Positions 24,868 to 32,968 of a stretch of 33,465 nt of DNA are shown here, piece by piece. Position 1 is the stretch's first letter. Every line of letters starts with the position of its first letter. Where the stretch lies: contig JAUHXR010000064.1 of assembly GCA_030426845.1 (NCBI GenBank), positions 1-33,465 on the forward strand, written 5' to 3'. The position numbers were made by a program, and so were the translations under genes. Under the pieces are notes generated by a model. That model was given only the letters and a program-made list of their open reading frames with translations. It was not told the DNA's origin and did not search any database. The DNA comes from Polyangia bacterium. GTDB lineage: Bacteria; Myxococcota_A; Polyangia; Polyangiales; Sandaracinaceae.

Positions 24868-27580
24868 CGCGGGCCTCCGGCTCCGGCCGCAGCGTCTCGA
24901 TCGCGCGCTCCAGCACCTCCGCCACGTGGACGTCCGCCGCGGCGAGCAGCGGCCCGAGGTGGTCGGCGACCTCGGCCGCGCCCACCTCGGCCGCGTGGTA
25001 CGCGGTGATGCAGCGCACCGCCTCGCTGTGGTCCGACACCAGCTCGACGAGGAGCGCCTCGTAGCGCTCGGGGAGCGGCTCGTCCGGGAGCACCGCCCGC
25101 GCCCGCGCCAGGCGAACGGCGTCGTCCCCGTCACCGAGCAGCGCGTCGAGCGCCGGCGCGAGCGCGCCGTCCACCAGCGCGGTCACCAGCTCGCGCCCCT
25201 CCGCGCGACGGCGCCGATCCTGGTGGCGGAGCGAATGGCTGATGGTGCGCAGGTCCTCGCCCGGGTGATAGAGCGCGATCAGGCGCACGGTGCGGTCGAT
25301 GGCCTGCCACTCCTTCTCGGCGAGCACCCGCGCGAGCAGGGCGCCGCCGCGCGTCGGTCGCTCGGCCCCGCGGGCCTCCACCGCGAGGCGGATGCCCAGC
25401 ACGCGGACCGCGCGCCGGAGGTTCTTCTCCCAGAGCGCGCGCACCTCGGCGTAGGGGAAGCGCAGCTCGAGCTCGGCCTCTCGGAGGGCGCGCAGGCCGC
25501 GCAGGCACTTGTAGCGGATCCAGCCGTCGGGCTCGTGCGCGAGGTGGGCGAAGAGGACGTCCGCTGCTTCGGGCGTCGCGAAGCGGCTGATCGAGCGCGG
25601 CAGGTGGCCGCGGACCCCACGCGGGAGCGACGCCGACGTCAGGCCGTCGCGCAGCGCGGTGAAGGCGGGCGCGCCGATGGCGATCAGGGCGTCGCGCGCG
25701 TCGGCCCGCGCCCCGCGCGGACCGAGCCAACCGATCAGGGTGGGGATCGCCGCCTCGAGCCTCAGCGCGCCGAACGCCCGGGCGAGCTCGCGCCGCACCT
25801 CGGCGGACGCGTCCTGCCCGGCGATCTGGAGGAGCCGCGAGCCGTGCGACGGATCCCGCTGCAGGCGGACCGCGCGCGCGAGGGCGAGGTGGGTGCGGTC
25901 GTCCCCCGAGGCGACGCACTCGTCGAGCTCGGACGTGGCCGCGCCGTCGTCGTCCAGCCCGCGCGAGACGAGGGCGACGAGGACCGCCGCGCGGATCGGG
26001 CGGCCGTGTCCGTGCTCGAGCTCGCCCCGCAGCTCGGCCGGGCCGAGCAGGCTCGCGAGCGCGTGCATCGCCGCCGCCTGGATCTCCTCGTCGTCCAGCT
26101 CGAGGAGCCGGCGCGCGATGGGGAGGTGATCGGTGCGCCTATGGTCGGCGAAGATCTCGAGCGCGCGCAGCACCACCGCGCGCGACGGGTGGTAGAGCAG
26201 GAGCGCGGGGATCAGGTTGGCGCGCCGGTAGTCCACGAGGACCTCGAGCGTCGCGAGCACCTCGTCGTCGCGCTGGCTGTTGAGCGCGCCGATGAGCGAC
26301 TCGAGCGAGCCGAGGTCGAGCGCGGGCACCTCGACGCGGGTCTCCACCGCGCCGCGGCGGAGGTTCTCGCGGAACAGGTCGAGGTAGCGGCCGCGCAGGC
26401 TCAGCGCGAGGGCCGCGCCGGCCGCGCCGAGGGCGAGGGCCGCCGCGGCGAGCCCGCTCGAGCCGACCCCGGCCGCGGTCACCGCGAGGATCGCGAGGGA
26501 GCCCGCCGCCTGACCGCCTCGCTGGCCGAGCGCGTCGATGAGGGTCTTGTAGCGATCGCGGACCGCCTTCTGCAGCGGCAGGTACATCAGCTCGAAGGCG
26601 CTCCGGTGCAGCGAGTGGCGGAGCGCGCCGTCGGCCCCTCGGAGGACGGCCGCGGCGATGAGCCCTCCGCTCACCAGCACGCCGACCGAGCCGAGCGCGA
26701 ACGAGGCGGGCAAGACGGCCAGCGCCCGGGTCGCGCCGAGCGAGCTGAGGAGGCGCGGGGCGACGAAGAGCTGGACGAGGAGCGAGACCGCGTTGAGGAC
26801 CACGTAGTAGACGCCGAAGAACTCGGCGAGCTGGCCCGGCTCCAGCGTCCGATCGATCGTCGCCTTGAACAGGTAGTCGACGAGGACCGCGGTGACCGAG
26901 GTGATCGCGACGAGCGCGAGCAGCCGGTAGACGTAGGTGACCTGCGCGCGGTCGCCGCCCTCGCGCGCGGGGCGAGCGCCGCGGGCCGACGCGTCGGGCG
27001 GGGGCACCCTGGGGAAGACGAGGACGGGCACGACGCCGGTGAGCGCGAGGAGCGCGCCGCCGAAGAGCAGCAGCGTCCGGGCGTCGAGCGCGTCCTGCGC
27101 GAAGGCGGCCACGGCGGCCCCCGAGACCGCGCCGAGCGAGCCGCCCGCCGCGATCCGCGAGTAGAGCTGCTTGGCCTCGGCGACGGTGAAGATGTCGGCG
27201 AGGAGGCGCCAGAACTGGGCGACCGCGAAGGTCGCGACGAGGCCTGTCCACACGTAGAAGGCGTGGGGCACCCACGTCGCGGCGCTGCCAAAGAGGACGT
27301 AGAACCCGGCCGTGCCGGCGGCGGAGAGCGCGAGGGTGGCGGCGGCGAGGCGCCGGCCGTCGAAGCGGCGCGCGAGGCGCTGGTCGAGCTGGGCGGCGAG
27401 CCACGCCGCGAGCGCGATCGCGAGGTAGGTGAACGGGAGCTGGTCGGCCGAGAGCTGCGACAGGAACAGCGCGTCGCGCGCGACCTCGAGGATGGTGTGC
27501 CCGGCGAGGAGCAGGAACAGCGTGGCGCCGGCCCCCACCGCGTGGCGCATGTTCTGGACCTCGATGTCGAGCCAGCGCAT
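24860..27580 (-). CDS. NTT/MFS-type nucleotide-transporter-like protein fused to HEAT-like repeats
   Basis: 906 residues. The first ~405 form a twelve-helix membrane domain resembling the ADP/ATP (NTT, TLC) carriers of obligate intracellular bacteria and plastids; indicative stretches are FWRLLADIFTVAEAKQLYSRIAAGGSLGA and LHRSAFELMYLPLQKAVRDRYKTLIDALGQRGGQ. The C-terminal half (about 415-890) is soluble and helical with HEAT-like repeats (RRELARAFGALRLEAAIPTLIGWLG, DARDALIAIGAPAFTALRDGL). A free-living myxobacterium has no obvious need for ATP import, so the transported molecule is open. The following CNB-domain gene overlaps its stop. The architecture is clear; the substrate is not. Confidence 0.82.
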   Translation of the reverse strand: MRWLDIEVQNMRHAVGAGATLFLLLAGHTILEVARDALFLSQLSADQLPFTYLAIALAAWLAAQLDQRLARRFDGRRLAAATLALSAAGTAGFYVLFGSAATWVPHAFYVWTGLVATFAVAQFWRLLADIFTVAEAKQLYSRIAAGGSLGAVSGAAVAAFAQDALDARTLLLFGGALLALTGVVPVLVFPRVPPPDASARGARPAREGGDRAQVTYVYRLLALVAITSVTAVLVDYLFKATIDRTLEPGQLAEFFGVYYVVLNAVSLLVQLFVAPRLLSSLGATRALAVLPASFALGSVGVLVSGGLIAAAVLRGADGALRHSLHRSAFELMYLPLQKAVRDRYKTLIDALGQRGGQAAGSLAILAVTAAGVGSSGLAAAALALGAAGAALALSLRGRYLDLFRENLRRGAVETRVEVPALDLGSLESLIGALNSQRDDEVLATLEVLVDYRRANLIPALLLYHPSRAVVLRALEIFADHRRTDHLPIARRLLELDDEEIQAAAMHALASLLGPAELRGELEHGHGRPIRAAVLVALVSRGLDDDGAATSELDECVASGDDRTHLALARAVRLQRDPSHGSRLLQIAGQDASAEVRRELARAFGALRLEAAIPTLIGWLGPRGARADARDALIAIGAPAFTALRDGLTSASLPRGVRGHLPRSISRFATPEAADVLFAHLAHEPDGWIRYKCLRGLRALREAELELRFPYAEVRALWEKNLRRAVRVLGIRLAVEARGAERPTRGGALLARVLAEKEWQAIDRTVRLIALYHPGEDLRTISHSLRHQDRRRRAEGRELVTALVDGALAPALDALLGDGDDAVRLARARAVLPDEPLPERYEALLVELVSDHSEAVRCITAYHAAEVGAAEVADHLGPLLAAADVHVAEVLERAIETLRPEPEARGA

Positions 27581-27628
27581 CCCCGACGCGGATGATATCC
27601 CGGCCGCGGGCGCGCGCGGCCGGCGCGA

Positions 27629-28249
27629 TCAGGGGGTCGGGCGCAGGCGGACGGTCGAGCCGTTCGCCTCGACGACCTCGAACACCTCGACGGTGTCCTC
27701 GCTCGCGTCGCGGAGCCGGTAGGTCAGCGTCAGCGTCTGGCCGGAGACCGACCAGGTGCCCTGGACCTCGTAGTGCGCGTCGTTCGGCGCGAGCACGTTG
27801 GTGGTCACGGTCGGAGGTCCGTCCTCGGTCGCGTCGTAGAAGGCGAGCGTCCGGCGGAAGCGCGCGGGACCCAGCTCGCGGTCCGCGGGCACGAACGTGA
27901 GGTCCGAGCCCTGGCTCGCCGAGGCGTCGTGCTGCCAGCGCCCGAGGATCTGCACGTCGGTGGAGCAGGTGGGCGCCGACGGGTTGGCCGGTCCGATGCA
28001 GTAGGTGTCCATCATGCAGCCCGTCGCGCACTCGCCCCCCGTCCAGTTGCACCCGTCGGCGCCGAGGCACGAGGTGCAGTCGGTGTGGGCCCCGCAGCCG
28101 GTGGCCGACCCGGTCTCGGTCGACCCGGTCTCGGTCGACCCGGTCTCGGTCGTCTCGGTCTCGGTCGTCTCGGTAGGGGCGGGATCCTGCTGCGATCCGC
28201 ACGCGGCGAGCAGGCTGAGCAGGGCGATCGTGGCGAAGAGGTGGCGCAT
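27629..28249 (-). CDS. Lipoprotein with PSI/plexin-like cysteine module
   Basis: The ATG at 28249 gives 206 residues. The lipobox LLAAC places the lipidated cysteine at C17. A Thr/Glu/Ser repeat linker (TETTETETTETGSTETGS) runs to about residue 48. A cysteine cluster at about 52-85 (CGAHTDCTSCLGADGCNW and C-x3-C...C) follows the PSI-domain spacing found in extracellular eukaryotic proteins such as plexins and integrins. The C-terminal domain (about 95-206) begins ILGRWQHD and looks like a small beta barrel or lipocalin-like fold. The frame continues open into the antisense of the next gene, but the lipobox marks the true start. Confidence 0.78.
   Translation of the reverse strand: MRHLFATIALLSLLAACGSQQDPAPTETTETETTETGSTETGSTETGSATGCGAHTDCTSCLGADGCNWTGGECATGCMMDTYCIGPANPSAPTCSTDVQILGRWQHDASASQGSDLTFVPADRELGPARFRRTLAFYDATEDGPPTVTTNVLAPNDAHYEVQGTWSVSGQTLTLTYRLRDASEDTVEVFEVVEANGSTVRLRPTP
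28107..28174. repeat. 15-bp and shorter tandem repeats encoding the TET/GST linker
   Basis: Three 15-bp units GACCCGGTCTCGGTC (28107-28121, 28122-28136, 28137-28151) are followed by shorter GTCTCGGTC copies. Together they encode a Thr/Glu/Ser/Gly linker just after the lipidated cysteine of the PSI-like lipoprotein. Confidence 0.8.
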
Positions 28250-28372
28250 GGGGGTTGGACCGGCTCCAGGGGGATGTCTTGGTGGCGGAGGGTACACGGG
28301 TTGGGTGAGCGTGTGCTGTCCGTCCTTCCGCGGCGACCTGGTCTCACGGCAGCCTGCTAGACTCCGCGCCCC

Positions 28373-31300
28373 ATGGAAGCACGCGGCGACTACATCGGAG
28401 GCCGGTTCCACCCCCCCACGGGCGAGGCCTTCACCAGCCATGATCCGGCCCACGACCACCGGGTCGTCCTCGAGAGCGCGGGGGCGCCCGAGCGGGTGGC
28501 GCTCGCCTGCGAGGCGGCGGCCGAGGCCCAGCCCGCGTGGGCCGCGCTCTCGATGGCCGATCGGCTCGAGGCGCTGCGTCGCTTCCGCGCCGCGATCGCC
28601 GCGCGCGCGGACGAGCTCTCCGAGGCGATCACGCGCGAGATGGGCAAGATCCGCAGCGAGGCGCGCGTCGAGGTGGGCGCGCTCGTCGGTCGGTTCGCGC
28701 TCGTGGAGGGCCAGGTCCAGCGCGACCTCGCGGGCGGCCCGCTCGCCGGCTTCGATCGGGAGGTCGTCCGCTACCGTCCGCACGGCGTGGTCGGGGTGCT
28801 CGGGCCGTTCAACTTCCCGCTCCACCTCTGCCACGCGCACGCGCTCCCCGCGCTCGCGCTCGGCAACGCGGTCGTGATCAAGCCGAGCGAGGTCACCCCC
28901 CTCGCCGGCCAGCGCTACGCCGAGGCGGCCGACGCCGCGGGCCTGCCGGCCGGCGTGCTCAACGTCGTGCAGGGCGGCGGCGCGGTCGGCGCGGCGCTGA
29001 CCGCCGACCCGCGCGTGCACGGCCTCGCGTTCACCGGCTCCTGGGAGACGGGCCGCCGAATTCGCGCCGCCACCGTCGATCGGCCCGACGTCCTCGTCGC
29101 GCTCGAGATGGGGGGCAAGAACATGTGCGTCGTCCGCGAGGACGCGGAGCTGCGGCAGGCGATCCACGAGGTCGTCACGAGCGGCTACCTCACGACCGGC
29201 CAGCGCTGCACCTGCTCGGACCGGGTGCTCGTGCACGCCTCGCGCGCGGACGCGCTGATCGACGGCCTCCGCGCCGCGCTGGACGCGCTGTCGTTCGGTG
29301 ACCCCGAGGACCCCGCGAGCTTCGCCGGGCCCCTCGCCCACCGCGCCTCGGCCGAGCGGTTCCTCGCCGCGCTCGAGGTCGCGCGGGCCGGCGGCGCCGA
29401 GCCGATCGTGGCCGGCGGCGCGCGCCCGGGCGGCGCCTTCGTCGCGCCCTCGCTCCACCGCCTCCCCGCGGGCCAGCACCACGTCGCGGGCTACACCGAC
29501 ACCGAGCTGTTCGGGCCCGACCTCTGCGTCGAGGTCTTCGACGACGACGACGAGGCGATCGCGGCCCTCAACGGGACGCCCTTCGGCTTCGCGATCAGCG
29601 TGTTCACCCGGGACCTCGAGGCGTTCGGCCGCTACGAGCGCGAGGTGCGGACGGGGATCCTCAACCGCAACCGCAGCACCAACAAGGCGAGCCCGCGGCT
29701 GCCCTTCGGCGGGGTGAAGAAGAGCGGCAACTTCCGCCCGGCCGGCGCGTGGGCGGGGCGCAACCTCGTCTACGTCATGTCGCAGATCCACAACGACGCG
29801 GGCGTCTACGACCGGCACGACATGATCGAGCCCACGCTGCCCGCGGCCGATCTGGACCGGCTCGAGGCGCAGCACGACGCGGAGGAGCGGGCCGAGGCGG
29901 CGCGCACCCTGCTCGACGCGCCGCGGCCGCTGAAGGTGAGCCTCCCGCCGGGCGGCGCGCTCCCGGACAGCGACGCGTGGCTCGAGCGCTACTACGCGGG
30001 CGGGCGGTACGTGCGCGGCGAGAAGAAGCCGCCGGTGTTCGACCACCTCCGGAGCGCGGGCCCGTGGCTCACCTCGATCGACGAGCCGCCGCTGTCGGTG
30101 CTCGACGCGATGAGCCAGACCGCGACCCTCCCGGCCGGCTTCGCGCCCGACGCGGTGGTGAAGGCCTACGTCGAGGGCGGCTTCGGCGACGCGCTGCTCG
30201 CCAACACCGATACGACCCTGCCGGGTGATCCCTACGTCGAGGCCTACGCCGAGACCCTGCGCCGGATCGCGCCCGGCCTGCCCACGGTCTGCTTCGCGAA
30301 CAGCGGCGCGGAGGCCAACGAGAAGGCCTACGCGCTCTGCGCGCTCCAGGCGCCCGCGTTGGCCCGCAAGCTCCTCGCGTTCGAGGGGAGCTTCCACGGC
30401 CGGACGCTGCTCGCGCTCTACGCGAGCCACAACCCGTCCAAGCGCGCGCCGTTCGAGATCGCGGGCTACGAGGTCGACTTCGCGCCGGCCCCGGCCCGCG
30501 CGCACTTCGAGGACGGCGAGCCGGCCGAGCCGGCGGAGTGGACCGCGGTGTGGGGCGCGGGCGACGCGGCCGGGGCGCGGGCGCGCTGGGCCGAGAGCGA
30601 GGACCCGGGCCTCGCGGCCGAGACGCGGGCCCTCGCCGAGGTCGCCGACGCGCTCGCGTTGGGCGAGCACTTCGCGGTGGTGGTCGAGCCGATGCAGTCC
30701 GAGGGCGGCGACCGCTACCTCACCGCGCGCTTCCACCGCGCGCTCCGGCTGCTCACGCGCGCCCGCCACGTCGCGCTCGTGATGGACGAGGTCCAGTGTG
30801 GCCACGGCCTCGGCGGCACGTTCCTCTGGCACCCCCGCTTCGGCTACGTGACGGCCGACGGCGGCGAGGACGGGCCCGACTGCGTCTGCTTCGCGAAGCG
30901 CGCGCAGGTCGGCGTGTGCCTGAGCCGCTTCGAGGACCCGGAGCCGACGAGCGCCTTCGCGGCGTCGCTGGTGCGCGGCCGCCTCCACGCCGAGGGGATC
31001 GACCCGGCCGACGCGCGCCGCGTCGAGGAGCTCGTCGCGCCGCGGCTGCGCGAGCTCGAGCGGCGCTGGGGCCACCGCATCGGCAACCCGCGGAGCCTCG
31101 GCTACGCGCTCGCGTTCGACCTCGCCGACGCCGACGAGCTCAACGCCTACCTCGGCCAGCGCTTCTGGCGCGGCGTGGTGGTGTTCGGCGCGGGCAGCCG
31201 GACGGTGCGCTACCGCCTCAGCTCGAGCTTCGGAGAGCGCGAGATCGCGCTGCTCTTCGAGAGCATCCACCGCTCCCTCGCGTGGCTCGACGCGCACCCG

Positions 31301-32956
31301 CGCAAGCGCCCGCCCGCGTGGGAGGACCTCGAGCCGGCCCCGCGCGAGGATCGCGTCCGCGCGCCCTACCGGGTGCGCGTCGCGTCGCCCGACGAGGTGG
31401 ACGCGCTGATGCCCGACGTGCTCGCGCTCGAGGCGCGGGTCTACGAGCCGGCGCGCCGCGACTCGGAAGAGACGTTGCGCAAGGCCTTCGGCCCGGGCGG
31501 GGTCGCCGCGGTGGCCGAGCTGACCGAGGGCGACGCCACCCGCCTCGTCGGGATCGCCTTCGCCGCGCCGGCCGACGCGATGGCCCACGTCGAGGGCGTG
31601 GCCGAGGATCCGCTCCGCGCCGACACGCTCTACTCGCTCTCGATCACCGTCGACCCGGAGCTCCAGGGGCACGGCATCGGGCGCGCGCTGAAGCTCGCGC
31701 AGCTCCGCGCCGCGCGTGACCTGACGCGGGACGACGGCGCGCCGCGCTACCACCACGCGAGCGGGCGCAACCGGCTGCCCGACGCGTCCACGATGTCCCG
31801 CCTCAACGACTCGCTCGGCGCCTACACCGTCGCGACCCTCGCCGGTCAGTACGAGGGCGACGGGGTGGCCCGCTACTACCGCCTGCCGCTGCGGGCCTTC
31901 GTCCCGGCCGCGCCCATCGACGACGCGCCGCGCCCCGTCGACGTCGCCTCGGGCCTGGCTCGGCCGCTCGCCGCGCCGCCGGCGTCGCTCCGCGCGCTCC
32001 GCGACGCGGGCGGCCTCTACGGGCCCGCGGTCACCAAGGTGACGCTGCTCAACTACCTCACCCCGGCCGCGGTCCGCGCGACCGAGCACGTCGCGGCGCT
32101 CGTGCCGGAGCTGCCCCACGCGTTCCTCTGCTCGAGCCGCGACGAGACGGTCGACAAGTCGATCAAGATGCTGCGTCACCACCGCACCGAGGCGAGCGTC
32201 GTCATCGGCTTCGAGGGCGCCTACCACGGGCACACCGCGGCCGGCGCGCGGTCGCTGAGCGATCCGTCCACCCACGCCCAGGGGCGCCCCTACTTCGACT
32301 GGCCGCGCGTGCCGCATCCGGCCGACGGAGTCGACGCCGCGGTGGAGGGGCTCCGCGCCGCGATCGCGAGCGCGGGCGGGGCCGAGCGCGTCCTCGGGGT
32401 CTACGTGGCGCCGGTCCAGGAGCGGACGGGGCGCGTGATCCCGGCGGCGTTCTGGGACGCCCTCCAGGCGCTGCGCGCCGAGACCTCGATCCCGGTGGTC
32501 GTCGACGAGACCGCGTCGGCCTACTACCGCTCGGGCCGCGGCGCCTTCGCGGCGAGCGGCGGCGGCTTCCTGCCGGACGCGATGATCTGGTGGACCGGCG
32601 GCCAGGCGGGCTTCGTGCACTGCTCGAGCGCGCTCAACGTCGACAAGCCCTTCACGCTCGTGAGCACGTGGGACGGCGACGAGCTGAGCCTCGTGCAGAT
32701 GCACCACCAGCTCCGCGCGGCCCGTCGGATCGACGTCGGCGCGGCGTCCGCGGCGCTGGAAGACGCCTTGTCGACTGTCACGAGCGACGGGCTCGGCCTC
32801 TACCGGGTGATCGACGATCCGGACGGCGAGGTCCTGGCGCGGCTGAAGGCGGCGGGCGTCGTCGCGCGCCGGTTCGCCAACGGGCGGGTCCCGATCGTGC
32901 CGGCGCTCGACGCCGCGGCCGAGGTCGCGGACGCGCTCCGCGCCGCGCTCGCGTGA
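28373..32956 (+). CDS. Four-module fusion: aldehyde dehydrogenase, class III aminotransferase, GNAT acetyltransferase, degenerate aminotransferase
   Basis: 1527 residues. Module 1 (about 1-475) is an AstD-like aldehyde dehydrogenase with GPFNFP, KPSE, E245 in LEMGGKN and catalytic C279 in TTGQRCTC. Module 2 (about 560-985) is a class III aminotransferase resembling lysine 6-aminotransferases: NSGAEA (643-648), D805 in VMDEVQ, and Schiff-base K842 in CFAKRAQVG. Module 3 (about 999-1178) is a GNAT with acetyl-CoA motif LQGHGIGRAL (from 1097). Module 4 (about 1210-1527) aligns with module 2, but its lysine is T1408 (WWTGGQAG), its SGAEA is SRDET, and D1378 remains. Together these would acylate, transaminate and oxidise a diamine or basic amino acid, as separate enzymes do in the AST pathway. 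The real substrate is unknown. It is divergent from the PSI-like lipoprotein gene. Confidence 0.9.
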   Translation: MEARGDYIGGRFHPPTGEAFTSHDPAHDHRVVLESAGAPERVALACEAAAEAQPAWAALSMADRLEALRRFRAAIAARADELSEAITREMGKIRSEARVEVGALVGRFALVEGQVQRDLAGGPLAGFDREVVRYRPHGVVGVLGPFNFPLHLCHAHALPALALGNAVVIKPSEVTPLAGQRYAEAADAAGLPAGVLNVVQGGGAVGAALTADPRVHGLAFTGSWETGRRIRAATVDRPDVLVALEMGGKNMCVVREDAELRQAIHEVVTSGYLTTGQRCTCSDRVLVHASRADALIDGLRAALDALSFGDPEDPASFAGPLAHRASAERFLAALEVARAGGAEPIVAGGARPGGAFVAPSLHRLPAGQHHVAGYTDTELFGPDLCVEVFDDDDEAIAALNGTPFGFAISVFTRDLEAFGRYEREVRTGILNRNRSTNKASPRLPFGGVKKSGNFRPAGAWAGRNLVYVMSQIHNDAGVYDRHDMIEPTLPAADLDRLEAQHDAEERAEAARTLLDAPRPLKVSLPPGGALPDSDAWLERYYAGGRYVRGEKKPPVFDHLRSAGPWLTSIDEPPLSVLDAMSQTATLPAGFAPDAVVKAYVEGGFGDALLANTDTTLPGDPYVEAYAETLRRIAPGLPTVCFANSGAEANEKAYALCALQAPALARKLLAFEGSFHGRTLLALYASHNPSKRAPFEIAGYEVDFAPAPARAHFEDGEPAEPAEWTAVWGAGDAAGARARWAESEDPGLAAETRALAEVADALALGEHFAVVVEPMQSEGGDRYLTARFHRALRLLTRARHVALVMDEVQCGHGLGGTFLWHPRFGYVTADGGEDGPDCVCFAKRAQVGVCLSRFEDPEPTSAFAASLVRGRLHAEGIDPADARRVEELVAPRLRELERRWGHRIGNPRSLGYALAFDLADADELNAYLGQRFWRGVVVFGAGSRTVRYRLSSSFGEREIALLFESIHRSLAWLDAHPRKRPPAWEDLEPAPREDRVRAPYRVRVASPDEVDALMPDVLALEARVYEPARRDSEETLRKAFGPGGVAAVAELTEGDATRLVGIAFAAPADAMAHVEGVAEDPLRADTLYSLSITVDPELQGHGIGRALKLAQLRAARDLTRDDGAPRYHHASGRNRLPDASTMSRLNDSLGAYTVATLAGQYEGDGVARYYRLPLRAFVPAAPIDDAPRPVDVASGLARPLAAPPASLRALRDAGGLYGPAVTKVTLLNYLTPAAVRATEHVAALVPELPHAFLCSSRDETVDKSIKMLRHHRTEASVVIGFEGAYHGHTAAGARSLSDPSTHAQGRPYFDWPRVPHPADGVDAAVEGLRAAIASAGGAERVLGVYVAPVQERTGRVIPAAFWDALQALRAETSIPVVVDETASAYYRSGRGAFAASGGGFLPDAMIWWTGGQAGFVHCSSALNVDKPFTLVSTWDGDELSLVQMHHQLRAARRIDVGAASAALEDALSTVTSDGLGLYRVIDDPDGEVLARLKAAGVVARRFANGRVPIVPALDAAAEVADALRAALA

Positions 32957-32968
32957 CCCGATCGCGGC

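Noticed and set aside
24827-27595. A 922-codon plus-strand open frame opposite the NTT/HEAT gene
   Set aside because: It is antisense shadow; the minus strand carries membrane helices and HEAT-like repeats with coherent codon bias.
27629-32707. A 1692-codon minus-strand open frame covering the antisense of the fusion enzyme and joining the PSI-like lipoprotein
   Set aside because: The antisense part is Arg/Glu/Ala-rich shadow sequence produced by GC-biased codons. The sense strand has clear catalytic motifs, and the lipobox marks the true lipoprotein start at 28249.
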